Shown: piece after piece, positions 9,537-20,358 of the stretch
Layout: the number at the start of each line of letters is the position of its first letter
How positions within the stretch are numbered: the first letter of the stretch is position 1
Assembly (NCBI GenBank): GCA_018267575.1
Contig: JAFDYF010000050.1
Span: forward strand, 1-64,000
Direction of reading: 5' to 3'
DNA: 64,000 nt
From: Bacteroidota bacterium
GTDB taxonomy: Bacteria; Bacteroidota; Bacteroidia; Chitinophagales; Chitinophagaceae
Notes under the pieces: generated by a model
Seen by the model: only the letters and a program-made list of their open reading frames with translations
Databases searched by the model: none
Told to the model about the DNA's origin: nothing
Made by a program: the position numbers and the translations under genes

Positions 9537-11315
9537 ATGAAACTTCTACGCCAGCTCAACCTTCTTATTGCATTTGTTATCGTATTCTCATGGCCAGATA
9601 TTTCTACCGCTCAACCCAAAGATGATTTTGTGCCTTGTAGCGAAATGCCAAACCTGATGCAAAATTTCAATGCTGATTATAGTGCATTGGAAAGGTTCTA
9701 CACACCCGCTGATAATAATTCCCCTTTCGGAAACTATGGCAGCAATAATGATGCTGCTTCTCCTGAAAAAAGAGAGCGGATGGAAAAGTTGTACAACGAC
9801 TACCTGAAAAAACTTTCACAACTTGACTTTGACAAGCTTCCCCAAGAATGCAAAGTGGATTATATTCTTTTCAAAAGAGACCTCAACGATAAACTAAAAA
9901 CATCCACCCTCAAGGCCTTGAGTTATGAAAAAATAAAACCCTGGGTGCCTTTTGCCGATGAAATTTATGCGCTGGAAAAAATCCGTCGACGTGGCAAACA
10001 ATTGGATGCGGAAAAAATCGCCAAGGAATGGTTCACTATCTCCAATGAAATAAAAGCCCTCAAAGCAACGCTCAACGAAGACAAAACAATCAGCTTTCAA
10101 TCCACTTACGATGCGGCCGATCAAATCAATAATATCCGGGCTGCCGCCAGAAGTGTTTATCAATTTTACAATGGCTACGATCCTCAATTCACTTGGTGGG
10201 TGCCCAAATCCTATAACCCCTTGGACAGTCTTCTAGGGGAATATGCAGATGCATTTAAAAAGAAAAGAGAAAGCATTGCCACCCCTGATAAAAGCGGTAT
10301 CGTTGGCCAACCGGTGGGCCGTGACGAACTGGTGCGCCAGCTACAATATGAAATGATCCCTTATTCACCGGAAGAGTTGATTGATATTGCCAACAAAGAG
10401 TTTGCTTGGTGTGATGCCGAAATGCTAAAAGCCTCTAGGGAAATGGGGTTCGGCGATAACTGGAAAGCAGCCGAAGAAAAAGTAAAGAACAGTTTTGTGC
10501 CAGCTGGCAAACAGCCTGAAATGATTCTGGGGCTTTACAATGAATCCATCGATTTCTTAAAGAAACACGACTTGATCACGATTCCACCATTGGCCGAAGA
10601 AACTTGGGGTATGTATATGATGTCCCCGGAAAGGCAATTGGTAAATCCCTTCTTTTTAGGGGGCGACAATATCATCATCTCCTATCCCACCAATACCATG
10701 GATGAAGATGCAAAGCTGATGAGCATGCGCGGCAATAACCCACATTTTTCCAGAGCCACGGTTCATCACGAACTGATAGCAGGACATAATCTGGAATTTT
10801 TTATGAACCAACGGTATCGTACTTATCGAAATTTTGAAACACCTTTTTGGGTTGAAGGATGGTCATTGTACTGGGAGCTGTTATTATGGGATATGAAATT
10901 TCCTCAAAGTCCCGAGGACCGAATCGGTATGTTGTTCTGGCATATGCACCGTTGCGCTAGAATTATTTTTTCATTGAACTACCATATGGGGAAATGGACA
11001 CCCCAACAATGTATCGAATTCTTAGTAAATCGGGTAAACCATGAAAGAGCCAATGCGGAGGGAGAAGTTCGCCGTTCTTTTGAAGGACGTTATCCGCCAC
11101 TCTATCAGTTAGCCTATCTTACAGGAGGCAGACAATTTTATGCATTGAAAAAAGAATTGGTTGATAGTGGTAAGATGAGTTACAAACAATACCATGATGC
11201 CATCATGCATTTGAACAGTATGCCAATAGAAATGATCCGGGCAATACTGACCAGCCAACCTTTGAACAAGGATTATAAAAGCTCATGGAGGTTTTATAAA
11301 GAGATAGGGAAATAA
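9537..11315 (+). CDS. Secreted DUF885 putative metallopeptidase
   Basis: The protein has 592 residues. A signal peptide (1 to about 25, ending STAQ) marks export. It belongs to the DUF885 family, predicted zinc peptidases. The metal motif is H411-E412-L-I-A-G-H417, with a candidate third ligand E440 in PFWVEGWSLYWE. The rest is mostly helical. No experimentally established substrate is known to me for this subgroup. Between a hydroxyproline epimerase and a glycosidase, digestion of peptides freed from a glycoprotein is a reasonable guess. It is on the same strand as its neighbours, with gaps of 74 and 73 nt, so co-transcription is likely. Confidence 0.75.
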   Translation: MKLLRQLNLLIAFVIVFSWPDISTAQPKDDFVPCSEMPNLMQNFNADYSALERFYTPADNNSPFGNYGSNNDAASPEKRERMEKLYNDYLKKLSQLDFDKLPQECKVDYILFKRDLNDKLKTSTLKALSYEKIKPWVPFADEIYALEKIRRRGKQLDAEKIAKEWFTISNEIKALKATLNEDKTISFQSTYDAADQINNIRAAARSVYQFYNGYDPQFTWWVPKSYNPLDSLLGEYADAFKKKRESIATPDKSGIVGQPVGRDELVRQLQYEMIPYSPEELIDIANKEFAWCDAEMLKASREMGFGDNWKAAEEKVKNSFVPAGKQPEMILGLYNESIDFLKKHDLITIPPLAEETWGMYMMSPERQLVNPFFLGGDNIIISYPTNTMDEDAKLMSMRGNNPHFSRATVHHELIAGHNLEFFMNQRYRTYRNFETPFWVEGWSLYWELLLWDMKFPQSPEDRIGMLFWHMHRCARIIFSLNYHMGKWTPQQCIEFLVNRVNHERANAEGEVRRSFEGRYPPLYQLAYLTGGRQFYALKKELVDSGKMSYKQYHDAIMHLNSMPIEMIRAILTSQPLNKDYKSSWRFYKEIGK

Positions 11316-11388
11316 GGAGAATCGCTATTGACAAAACCAATATCCGCTTTATATTTATAAAGCAAATTCATTTAATCAATATTCAATC

Positions 11389-13467
11389 ATGACTAGGGTT
11401 TGCAAAAATATTTTGAGCTTGATTAGCTGCCTGTCGATTATGAACGTTGTGTGCCTATATGCGCAGCAAACGGATACAGCCAGCATCATAGCCAACGGCT
11501 ATTCTATTTCTATTTCCTATAAGCAACAAAATATTCTGCAAGCAAGTATTACCAATAGTCATTCCCATTTCACCATCAACCAAAAAAAAGAGTTCATTAA
11601 TGATTGTATTTATCAAACTATCGTCATTACATGTGATGATGCCTTAACCTTGGAAGGCGATATAACTGGTGATGAGGAATCCATTGCCTGCGAGTCTGAG
11701 CCAAAGGATGGCTTGAAATATGTTAGACAGGTAGTGGGGATGAGCCATAATCTTCGTAACCAAGCTGTGTATGATCGAAAAAAGGACTGGCTGCTTTCTT
11801 TCGATAATTATTATAATCGTGTTTCGATTGAACCCCAAGCTTTATCGGATACTGGTTACCGTTATCATTTTACAGTCACTGGGGCTGAAATCATAATCAG
11901 GTTTAAACCCGAATATTATAAAATGCACCGTGGGCTCCATCGGTTTGAGCCCGCAACGTATACCATATGGAAAGAACCCGTGGTGGGCTGGTGCTCTTGG
12001 TTCGCTTATTTTAATCAAATTGACGAAGAGAAGATAAAACATGCAGCAGATGTGATATCCAAAAAGCTGAAGCCTTTTGGATTGGAATATCTACAAATGG
12101 ATGATGGCTACCAACAAAGCCCGATCGGAATGCCGGACACTTGGCTACAACCCAATAAAAAATTCCCTTCCGGCTTACAAAATTTGGCGGCATATATTTC
12201 CAATCTCGGATTGAAACCAGCTATCTGGACCAATGTTTCTTTTGCAGATTCAGCAGCCGCTTTTCAAAACAAAAACCTATTTGTGCAACATAAAAATCAA
12301 CCAGCCAAAGGCAATTGGGTGGGTTATGTAATGGATGGCTCACAGGAGGCAACCATCGACAAAATTGTGAAGCCCGTGTATGCTTCTTTACAAAAACAAG
12401 GCTGGCAATATTTTAAACTGGATGCCCTGCGCCACTTGAAATATGAGGGGTATAATTCTTATGCTGAATATTTTTCCCAAAAAAATATCGATCGTAATGA
12501 AGCCTACAGAAATATTGCCAGTGCAGTGAGAAAAGAAATTGGCAATGACCATTTTTTGCTCGCCTGTTGGGGTATACGACCGGAGTTGGTGGGCATCGCA
12601 GATGGCTGTCGCATTGGCAATGATGGTTATAGTTATGCTGGTCTTGCCCAATTCAATTCCTATAACAATATTGTTTGGAGAATTGATCCCGACCATATTG
12701 TGTTAAGTGATCAAGAGGCTTATCGCTCTTGTACTGCTACTTCATTGACCGGGTCATTGTTTATGCTGACTGATAAACCAGAAAAATATGAGCAATCACC
12801 ATTGATAGAAGCTGCAAGACGTTCCATCCCTGTTTTATATACGCAGCCCGGTCAGGTTTATGATGTGGATCCTTCTCGATCAAACCTCATAGCAATGGCC
12901 GATGTGGAAATGAGTGGCTCTGGGCCAAGGGTTTTCGATGCATCCAGTAGCACCACTACGGGCTTATTTTTAATGGAAATAAACAAAGCATTTGAAAACT
13001 GGATGGTATTGGGTAGGCTGGATGAAAGGGATAAAACCATTTCATTAAAGGACCTTGGACTAGACAGTAAAAAGAAATACCTAATCTTTGAATTCTGGTC
13101 AAAGAAATTTATGGGTGAGGTACAAAACCAATTTCAGCCACCAGCTATCGACAGCAATTTTCATTGTCAGGTTTTCAGTATCAGGGAAAAAAAGAATCAC
13201 CCTCAATTGATTGCCACCAATCGCCATATTTCCTGTGGCGCACTGGAATTAAAAGATTGTACTTGGGCGAACAATAAACTTACAGGAATCAGCAGTCTGA
13301 CCGCCGGAGATGATTACACGATTTATATTTATGAGCCGGCAAATTTCAATTTCAAAAAACTGCATATCGATTCCGGCGAAATCATTGCCAACAAAAAAGA
13401 AGGCTCAGTCCGCACAATCCGTTTCCAATCCTCATCCCTTTTATTAAAATGGGAAATTGATTATTAA
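11389..13467 (+). CDS. Secreted alpha-galactosidase-like glycoside hydrolase (clan GH-D, GH36-like)
   Basis: The enzyme has 692 residues. The N terminus is hydrophobic and signal-like (to about residue 25). An N-terminal beta domain (about 30-190) is followed by a TIM barrel starting GWCSWFAYF at residue 200. MDDGYQ (238-242) is typical of clan GH-D. The nucleophile candidate is D345 in YFKLDALRHL and the acid/base candidate D412 in CRIGNDG. A C-terminal beta region follows. Known relatives release alpha-galactose or act on raffinose-type sugars. In extensins Ser carries a single alpha-galactose, which would suit this locus. Its stop overlaps the convergent permease stop by 4 nt. Exact specificity is inferred. 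Confidence 0.78.
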   Translation: MTRVCKNILSLISCLSIMNVVCLYAQQTDTASIIANGYSISISYKQQNILQASITNSHSHFTINQKKEFINDCIYQTIVITCDDALTLEGDITGDEESIACESEPKDGLKYVRQVVGMSHNLRNQAVYDRKKDWLLSFDNYYNRVSIEPQALSDTGYRYHFTVTGAEIIIRFKPEYYKMHRGLHRFEPATYTIWKEPVVGWCSWFAYFNQIDEEKIKHAADVISKKLKPFGLEYLQMDDGYQQSPIGMPDTWLQPNKKFPSGLQNLAAYISNLGLKPAIWTNVSFADSAAAFQNKNLFVQHKNQPAKGNWVGYVMDGSQEATIDKIVKPVYASLQKQGWQYFKLDALRHLKYEGYNSYAEYFSQKNIDRNEAYRNIASAVRKEIGNDHFLLACWGIRPELVGIADGCRIGNDGYSYAGLAQFNSYNNIVWRIDPDHIVLSDQEAYRSCTATSLTGSLFMLTDKPEKYEQSPLIEAARRSIPVLYTQPGQVYDVDPSRSNLIAMADVEMSGSGPRVFDASSSTTTGLFLMEINKAFENWMVLGRLDERDKTISLKDLGLDSKKKYLIFEFWSKKFMGEVQNQFQPPAIDSNFHCQVFSIREKKNHPQLIATNRHISCGALELKDCTWANNKLTGISSLTAGDDYTIYIYEPANFNFKKLHIDSGEIIANKKEGSVRTIRFQSSSLLLKWEIDY

Positions 13468-14930
13468 ATTACCGTTTTATCGGTATCCATTTTCTTTTTG
13501 TTTGAGACAGCTATATAGTAAATGGGGATACCTATTAGCGTTATTACCAATCCCAATAATGCATATACTGGTTTATAAAAAATCAGTAGTATACAAAAAG
13601 CAGACCCCATTAATATATATATAAACGGAAGTGCTGGGTAGCCAAAAGCTTTATAAGGTCTTTCCACATCGGGGCTCTTTTTGCGCAATACGAAAATACC
13701 AGCGATGGTCAATACGTAAAAACCAACTGCCACAAAAGAAATCATATCCAGCAACTGACCATAGCTACCACTCAGGCAAAGTACGGCGGCAATCACACAT
13801 TGCGCCCAGAGTGACCATTGTGGCACCGCATTTTTATTCAAGGTACCTGCTTTTTTGAAAAACAAGCCATCTAAGGCCATGGTATAATACACCCGGGCAC
13901 CGGCAAGTACCAATCCATTGATACAACCAAAAGTGGATATCATAATCAGCACCGCAATAATAGCCTGTCCTGCACTGCCGAAAATTACATTGGCCGCGGC
14001 TACGGCAAGTCGCTCCTCTTCGGGAAAGGCCACTTTATGCAGAGGGAGTGTGTTCAGGTACATCAAGTTGGCAGCTATATAAATCACTGACACCAACATG
14101 GTACCCAAAAATAGACTAAGCCCCACATTTCGTTTAGGATTTTTTATCTCCCCAGCAATGAACGTAACATTGTTCCATGCATCGCTACTAAAAACCGAAC
14201 CGGTCATACTAGCTGCAATGGCTCCCAGTAAGGCAAGCATACCGATATTTTTCCAACCACTGGGCTGCAACAAACCCGCTGCATCCTTATTTCCCAAATC
14301 TTGCATGGGAGTGAAAGCATGTTGCCAGTTCTCGTTCCAGAAACTGTTTTTTACCAACATAAAACCAAAGACAATCAATCCGAACAGAGCCAACAATTTG
14401 GTAGTTGTAAAAATGGTTTGGATGGTTTTGCCTTCCTTGATCCCTCGTGTATTGATATACGTTAATAATACTATCACCGAGATGGATATGAGTTGTGCCG
14501 CAGAAATTTTATAATCCAAGGAAGGGTTCAGATTGATCAAAATATTCTTTTCGCTAAAAGCAGGAATAAAGTAAGAAGTAAACCTTGCAAAAGCGACCCC
14601 TACCGCAGCAATAGTAGCTGTTTGTATCACCGCAAAAAAACTCCAGCCATACAAAAACCCTGTTAATGGGTTAAAGGCTTCTTTCAGATAAACATACTGA
14701 CCGCCTGCTTTGGGGAACATGGCACTCAACTCACCATAGCTTACAGCAGCAATAACGGTCATAAAGCCAGTGATCAGCCAAACAGCCAGCAACCAGCCCG
14801 CACTACCGACATGCCTCATAATGTCGGCACTTACGATAAAAATACCTGAACCAATCATTGACCCTGCCACAACCATGGTAGAGTCCCAAAGTCCAAGCGA
14901 TGGCTTTAATTCCGTAGTATGTCCCTCCAT
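13464..14930 (-). CDS. APC-superfamily amino acid permease
   Basis: A membrane protein of 488 residues with about 12 hydrophobic segments. It starts with the APC signature region MVVAGSMIGSGIFIVSADIMRHVG, where GSGIF contacts the substrate backbone in LeuT-fold permeases. Later segments (GARVYYTMALDGLFFKKAGTLN, VPQWSLWAQ) match the LAT/SteT-like branch. It should exchange or import amino acids across the inner membrane. It is convergent with the GH36-like gene (4-nt overlap of stops). Uptake of hydroxyproline or other released amino acids would fit the neighbours, but substrate is not readable from sequence. Confidence 0.88.
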   Translation of the reverse strand: MEGHTTELKPSLGLWDSTMVVAGSMIGSGIFIVSADIMRHVGSAGWLLAVWLITGFMTVIAAVSYGELSAMFPKAGGQYVYLKEAFNPLTGFLYGWSFFAVIQTATIAAVGVAFARFTSYFIPAFSEKNILINLNPSLDYKISAAQLISISVIVLLTYINTRGIKEGKTIQTIFTTTKLLALFGLIVFGFMLVKNSFWNENWQHAFTPMQDLGNKDAAGLLQPSGWKNIGMLALLGAIAASMTGSVFSSDAWNNVTFIAGEIKNPKRNVGLSLFLGTMLVSVIYIAANLMYLNTLPLHKVAFPEEERLAVAAANVIFGSAGQAIIAVLIMISTFGCINGLVLAGARVYYTMALDGLFFKKAGTLNKNAVPQWSLWAQCVIAAVLCLSGSYGQLLDMISFVAVGFYVLTIAGIFVLRKKSPDVERPYKAFGYPALPFIYILMGSAFCILLIFYKPVYALLGLVITLIGIPIYYIAVSNKKKMDTDKTVI

Positions 14931-15054
14931 AAAAATATTTTATCATGGAAGATAAGTAAATGGATGCAAAATAAATCAGTATTGAAAACTGATTTTTACA
15001 ACAGCAAAGAATCTACTTTTGGAAAGGGATCAAGATTAGAAAGCGCCCTAAAGA

Positions 15055-15648
15055 TTACTCTTTCTTCTTATAAGCAGCGTTCAGTCCCGCAATCACGTCG
15101 CTAGTGATATTATAGGAACTATCCTTATAATAGATAATCGAGGTAGGGTCGTATGCAAAAATGAAGGAATAGTTTTTTTGTTTGTTATATTCTTTGAGAA
15201 AAGTCTCAATCCGTTTTTTTATATCTGTCATTATTTCCCCGTTATGCTTGGCAAGTTGTTGTTGAAGCGCATCTTTCCTCGATTGAAAATTTTGTTGCAT
15301 GGAAGCATATTCCTGCTGGGCTTGTTGGCTTTCGGCCTGGGTCATGGATGCCCCTTTTTGTTGCCATTCGGCAATCTTTTTCTGATAGCCTCGCTGCATG
15401 CTTTCCAACTCGCTGTTCATGGCGGTTTCCTTTGCTTTTGCCTCGCTCTCGGCATCCTTAAAATAGGTATAATGGGCTTCGAGTGAGTCCAATTCGAAAT
15501 AGGCAATTTTAAATGTACTGGCATTTTGTTTTTCTGTAGCTACCGATATTTTCTTGATTTCTTCCGTATGGTTATAAAACAAAAAGAAGAGCACCGCAAT
15601 CAGAGCCAGACAAATGATACTAAGCGTTAAGGAAAAATTTTTCATCAA
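15055..15648 (-). CDS. OmpH/Skp-family periplasmic chaperone
   Basis: A 197-residue protein with an N-terminal membrane anchor or signal segment (about 6-25), then KIAYFELDSLEAHYTYFKD typical of OmpH/Skp starts. A long charged helical region (about 65-150) rich in Q, E, K and A should form the coiled-coil tentacles of the Skp trimer that hold unfolded outer-membrane proteins. Bacteroidota carry several Skp paralogues, usually near bamA; this one is isolated downstream of rpoC, behind the rpoC terminator. Whether it is truly chaperoning or a structural paralogue is open. Confidence 0.8.
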   Translation of the reverse strand: MMKNFSLTLSIICLALIAVLFFLFYNHTEEIKKISVATEKQNASTFKIAYFELDSLEAHYTYFKDAESEAKAKETAMNSELESMQRGYQKKIAEWQQKGASMTQAESQQAQQEYASMQQNFQSRKDALQQQLAKHNGEIMTDIKKRIETFLKEYNKQKNYSFIFAYDPTSIIYYKDSSYNITSDVIAGLNAAYKKKE

Positions 15649-15800
15649 TACTTTTTTTGCAAATTAAAGCCTTTAGTTAAAAGAAAATTGTTAAAACAAA
15701 TTTGGGTTTCCCTCAATGGACATGAATGAAGGCCATTGTGGAATATTCTCTTTTCTTAGGATAAAATGCCGAGCCAAAAACAAGACTAGAAACCAACTAA

Positions 15801-15830
15801 AAAAAGCAGGAAGAACCCTTCCTGCTTTTA
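15801..15830 (-). terminator. Intrinsic terminator after rpoC
   Basis: Perfect 11-bp stem: left arm 15802-15812, right arm 15819-15829, with a 6-nt loop, starting 23 nt past the rpoC stop. Read on the minus strand the descending arm ends in a T-rich tract. It separates rpoC from the Skp-like gene. Confidence 0.85.
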
Positions 15831-15852
15831 TAGATATTTTTGAAGATTTTAT

Positions 15853-18800
15853 TTATTCTTCCTCATCAAACTGCATTGCCTCCCTGGTGGTCTGAAGCAA
15901 TTCATATTCTTCCTTACTTCCCACAATCATGTTCTCGAAATCACGCAAACCTGTACCTGCAGGTATTGGGTGACCGGTGATCACGTTTTCTTTCAGGCCA
16001 AGCATATCATCCGTTTTGCCCTGAATGGCGGCAGATGACAATACTTTGGTTGTTTCCTGGAAGGAAGCGGCGGAAATCCAGCTTTGAGTACCCAAGGAAG
16101 CTTTGGTAATACCTAGCAACAACGGTGCAGATGTTGCTGAGTTGGCATCCCTGAACTCAGCAAGTTTCTTATCACCACGACGAAGAATAGAATTTTCTTC
16201 CCTTACTTCGCGCAGACTTACAATCTGACCAGCTTTTAGTTTGGAAGATTCGCCTGGATCTGTGATCACTTTTTTATCATAGATCCAATCGTTCTCATCC
16301 AAAAACTCGAATTTGTCCACGGTATCTTCTTCCAAGAACCTAGTATCGCCTGGGTCTACAATGGTCAATTTGCGCATCATTTGGCGAACGATCACCTCTA
16401 TATGCTTGTCGTTGATCTTCACCCCTTGTAAACGATAAACCTCTTGGATCTCATTTACCACATACTCTTGTACCGCAAATGGTCCTTTGATAGAAAGGAT
16501 ATCCGCTGGTGCAGTTTGTCCGTCGGACAACTGTGCTCCAGCCTTGATAAAGTCACCATCCTGAGCCAAGATCTGACGGGTCAAAGGAACAAGGTATTTT
16601 TTAACCACCCCGTCTTTTGCTTCGATCACAATCTCACGGTTACCACGTTTGATATTACCAAACGATACCACACCATCAATTTCAGAAACGATAGCAGGGT
16701 TGCCTGGGTTACGTGCTTCAAACAATTCAGTAACACGAGGAAGACCCCCAGTGATATCTCTCAGTTTACCGAGCACACGTGGGATCTTTACGATTACCTG
16801 GCCTGCTTTTACATCATCCCCTTCTTCCATCACAATATGTGAACCTACTGGAAGGTTATATGATTTGGTATCCTTAGAGCCAACGATATTGATGGAAGGT
16901 ATTTTGGTTTTATCTTTTGTTTCGATTACCACTTTTTCGCGGTGTCCAGTTTGTTCGTCTGCCTGATCACGATAAGTAATACCCTCTAATACGTTCTCAA
17001 ATCTAACAATACCAGTAATTTCAGAAATGACCACATTATTGAATGGGTCCCAAGTGCAAAGCACATCGCCCTTTGTTACTTTTTGGCCATCTTTTACATT
17101 CAATGTAGCACCGTAGGGAACGTTATTGGTAATCAAGAGGCGATCATTTTTTAGATCCATGATACGAACCTCGCCTGTACGGCCAATAACCACCTGAACG
17201 GTTTTGCCTTCATTATTATCAACATTCACCGTTCTCAAACCGTCGAACTGTACAGTACCATCAAATTTTGCAACCATTGTTGACTCTACAGATGCAGAGC
17301 CGGCAACACCACCCACGTGGAAGGTACGCAGAGTCAACTGAGTACCAGGTTCACCAATAGATTGTGCGGCAATAATACCTACTGAATCCCCTTTCTGAGC
17401 GGTGTAGCCAGTAGCAAGGTTCTTGCCATAGCATTTTACACAAACACCACGCTTCGCCTCACAAGTAAGTACGGAGCGGATCTCCACGATTTCAATTCCT
17501 GACTCCTCAATCCGCTTAGCTGTTTCTTCTTTTATTTCTTCACCTGCTACCACCAATAGTCGTTCGGTAACAGGATCGTAAACATCATGCAAAGAAACAC
17601 GGCCTAATATACGGTCGTATAATGGTTCAACGATATCTTCATTGTCTTTCAGAGCGGAAGTAGCAATACCCCTCAGTGTACCGCAATCTTCTTCTGTGAT
17701 CACCACATCTTGAGCAACGTCAACCAAACGACGTGTTAAGTAACCTGCATCCGCTGTTTTCAACGCCGTATCCGCAAGACCTTTACGAGCACCGTGCGTA
17801 GAGATAAAGTAATCCAACACGTTCAATCCGCCTTTAAAGTTGGAAAGGATTGGGTTCTCGATGATCTCACTGCCCGTGGAACCAGATTTTCTTGGTTTAG
17901 CCATCAACCCCCTGATACCAGCCAACTGTTTGATCTGTTGCTTAGAACCACGGGCACCGGAATCCAACATCATATAAACGGAGTTGAACCCTTGTTTATC
18001 GATGGCCAATTCACGGATCAATGTTTCTGTGATGCGGGTATCCACACGGCTCCAGATATCCACGATTTGGTTATATCGTTCGTTGTTGGTGATTAAACCC
18101 ATATTATAGTTGTCCCAAACCTCATCAACTTCACCTTTTGCATTGTTTAGCAATTCTTCCTTTGTATCTGGGATAATCAGGTCATTGATATTGAATGACA
18201 GTCCACCACGGAATGCCATACGGAAACCCAATTGTTTGATGTCATCCAGGAATTTCGCTGTTTTAGGAACGTTGGTCCATTTGATAATGTCACCGATGAT
18301 TTCACGCAAAGATTTTTTGGTAAGAAGTGCATTTACAAAACCTACTTCAGCAGGCACGTGCTGGTTGAATAGCACACGACCCACAGTGGTTTCAATCAAC
18401 TTTCTCTCCAATTCGCCATTTGATTTTCTCACATTGGCTTTCACCTTAATGTGTGCATGCAAATCAATACGTGCCTCATTATAGGCGATGATTACCTCTT
18501 CTGCATTATAGAAAATTTTTCCTTCACCACGAACTTTTTCAGTATCGGTTGATTTTTTACCCTTGGTGATATAGTACAGACCAAGCACCATGTCCTGAGA
18601 AGGAAGCGTGATAGGCGTACCATTTTGAGGGTTCAAAATATTGTGGGAAGAAAGCATCAGCAATTGCGCTTCCAATACAGCAGCAGCGCTCAAGGGAACG
18701 TGCACTGCCATTTGGTCACCATCAAAGTCGGCGTTGAACGCCGTGGTTACCAATGGGTGCAATTGGATCGCTTTTCCTTCGATCAATTTTGGCTGGAACG

Positions 18801-20148
18801 CTTGGATAGAAAGCCTGTGCAGCGTTGGTGCACGGTTTAGCATCACGGGATGCCCTTTCAATATGTTTTCAAGAATATCCCAAACAATGGCTTCTTTTTT
18901 ATCCACCAATTTACGGGCACTCTTTACCGTTTTCACGATACCTCTTTCAATCAGTTTCCTGATGATAAATGGTTTGAACAATTCGGCAGCCATATCTTTT
19001 GGAAGACCGCACTCATGTATTTTAAGTTCAGGTCCTACCACGATTACGGAACGACCGGAATAGTCAACACGTTTACCCAACAGGTTCTGACGGAATCGGC
19101 CTTGCTTACCTTTCAGCACATCGCTCAAAGATTTCAATGCACGGCCACCTTCTGCTTTTACCGCATTTGATTTGCGTGAGTTGTCGAACAAGCTATCAAT
19201 CGCTTCCTGCAACATCCTTTTTTCATTACGAAGGATTACCTCCGGTGCTTTGATCTCCAACAACCTTTTCAAACGGTTGTTACGGATAATCACCCGACGA
19301 TATAAGTCGTTCAAATCGGATGAAGCAAAACGGCCACCATCCAAAGGCACTAATGGCCTCAGTTCTGGTGGGATAACAGGAATATATTGCATCACCATCC
19401 ACTCGGGGCGGTTGGTGATTCTGGTGTTTGCATCACGGAAACTTTCCACCACGCTCAAACGCTTCAATGCATCAGCCTTACGTTGTTGTGAGGTTTCGCT
19501 GGCAGCAGCCGCACGAAGATCGAAAGACAATTGGTCAAGATCGATCCTTTCCAACAACCCATGAACCGCTTCTGCACCCATTTTAGCGATGAACTTATTG
19601 GGATCATCATCAGGCAAGTATTGGTTATCTTTTGGAAGGGTATCCAGTATTTCCAGGTATTCTTCTTCAGTCAATAGATCGCCATAGTTCTGGCCCTTAT
19701 CCACACGGATACCCGGTTGGATCACTACATATCTTTCATAATACACGATGGTCTCCAATTTCTTGGAGCTCATGCCCAACAGGTAACCAATTTTATTAGG
19801 AAGACTTTTGAAATACCATATATGTACAATCGGCACCACCAATTTAATATGGCCCATACGCTCACGACGTACTTTTTTCTCCGTAACCTCCACACCGCAT
19901 CGGTCGCACACAATGCCCTTGTAGCGGATACGCTTGTATTTTCCGCAGGCACATTCGTAATCCTTTACCGGCCCGAAGATACGCTCGCAGAACAAGCCGT
20001 CTCTTTCAGGCTTATAGGTACGGTAGTTGATCGTTTCTGGCTTCAGCACTTCCCCATAAGATCTTTCAAGGATGGAATCGGGAGAAGCCAATCCAATAGT
20101 GATTTTTGAGAAACTGGCCCGGGGACGATTTTCTTTTTTAATAGCCAT
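15853..20148 (-). CDS. rpoC: DNA-directed RNA polymerase subunit beta-prime
   Basis: The full-length subunit, 1431 residues. The N-terminal zinc finger has C66, C68, C81 and C84. The catalytic Mg-binding motif NADFDGDQ is at 472-479. The second zinc site near the middle ([15 protein letters not shown]) and the trigger-loop region [16 protein letters not shown] are present. The C terminus ends with the acidic tail QFDEEE. It catalyses transcription with RpoB, RpoA and omega. It does not follow rpoB: the gene upstream on the same strand is a helical repeat protein, and rpoB lies about 37 kb away. A TACCTTTG promoter box at 20308-20315 and its own terminator suggest a monocistronic unit. Confidence 0.98.
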   Translation of the reverse strand: MAIKKENRPRASFSKITIGLASPDSILERSYGEVLKPETINYRTYKPERDGLFCERIFGPVKDYECACGKYKRIRYKGIVCDRCGVEVTEKKVRRERMGHIKLVVPIVHIWYFKSLPNKIGYLLGMSSKKLETIVYYERYVVIQPGIRVDKGQNYGDLLTEEEYLEILDTLPKDNQYLPDDDPNKFIAKMGAEAVHGLLERIDLDQLSFDLRAAAASETSQQRKADALKRLSVVESFRDANTRITNRPEWMVMQYIPVIPPELRPLVPLDGGRFASSDLNDLYRRVIIRNNRLKRLLEIKAPEVILRNEKRMLQEAIDSLFDNSRKSNAVKAEGGRALKSLSDVLKGKQGRFRQNLLGKRVDYSGRSVIVVGPELKIHECGLPKDMAAELFKPFIIRKLIERGIVKTVKSARKLVDKKEAIVWDILENILKGHPVMLNRAPTLHRLSIQAFQPKLIEGKAIQLHPLVTTAFNADFDGDQMAVHVPLSAAAVLEAQLLMLSSHNILNPQNGTPITLPSQDMVLGLYYITKGKKSTDTEKVRGEGKIFYNAEEVIIAYNEARIDLHAHIKVKANVRKSNGELERKLIETTVGRVLFNQHVPAEVGFVNALLTKKSLREIIGDIIKWTNVPKTAKFLDDIKQLGFRMAFRGGLSFNINDLIIPDTKEELLNNAKGEVDEVWDNYNMGLITNNERYNQIVDIWSRVDTRITETLIRELAIDKQGFNSVYMMLDSGARGSKQQIKQLAGIRGLMAKPRKSGSTGSEIIENPILSNFKGGLNVLDYFISTHGARKGLADTALKTADAGYLTRRLVDVAQDVVITEEDCGTLRGIATSALKDNEDIVEPLYDRILGRVSLHDVYDPVTERLLVVAGEEIKEETAKRIEESGIEIVEIRSVLTCEAKRGVCVKCYGKNLATGYTAQKGDSVGIIAAQSIGEPGTQLTLRTFHVGGVAGSASVESTMVAKFDGTVQFDGLRTVNVDNNEGKTVQVVIGRTGEVRIMDLKNDRLLITNNVPYGATLNVKDGQKVTKGDVLCTWDPFNNVVISEITGIVRFENVLEGITYRDQADEQTGHREKVVIETKDKTKIPSINIVGSKDTKSYNLPVGSHIVMEEGDDVKAGQVIVKIPRVLGKLRDITGGLPRVTELFEARNPGNPAIVSEIDGVVSFGNIKRGNREIVIEAKDGVVKKYLVPLTRQILAQDGDFIKAGAQLSDGQTAPADILSIKGPFAVQEYVVNEIQEVYRLQGVKINDKHIEVIVRQMMRKLTIVDPGDTRFLEEDTVDKFEFLDENDWIYDKKVITDPGESSKLKAGQIVSLREVREENSILRRGDKKLAEFRDANSATSAPLLLGITKASLGTQSWISAASFQETTKVLSSAAIQGKTDDMLGLKENVITGHPIPAGTGLRDFENMIVGSKEEYELLQTTREAMQFDEEE

Positions 20149-20207
20149 ATTAAAGATGTAGTTTTTATATTAATGGGCTTTCCAGCTTAAACAAAAGATT
20201 TCACCCC

Positions 20208-20228
20208 GTTCGACTTGAATCATCGAAC
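20208..20228. repeat. Short inverted repeat in the rpoC 5' leader
   Basis: Six-bp arms GTTCGA (20208-20213) and TCGAAC (20223-20228) separated by 9 nt, within the ~160-nt leader between the rpoC promoter box and its ATG. It could form a small hairpin in the mRNA; function unknown. Confidence 0.35.
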
Positions 20229-20307
20229 AGAATAAATTAATTGACCTTCAATGTTTTATAGCAAAAAATACCCGGTAAAATTGCCAACTTGCCTAAATTA
20301 AGGGAGG

Positions 20308-20315
20308 CAAAGGTA
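20308..20315 (-). promoter_or_regulatory. -7 promoter box for rpoC
   Basis: Minus-strand TACCTTTG, a perfect Bacteroidota TAnnTTTG element, 160 nt upstream of the rpoC ATG. A clear TTTG -33 box at the ideal distance is not seen. It implies that rpoC is transcribed on its own. Confidence 0.65.
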
Positions 20316-20358
20316 AACAATGTGTGATAAAAAACCATAAAAGGTTTTTTGGACCGAA

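Noticed and set aside
15853..20148. Many long open frames on the plus strand opposite rpoC and rpoB
   Set aside because: They are antisense shadows of highly conserved coding sequence with no domain content.
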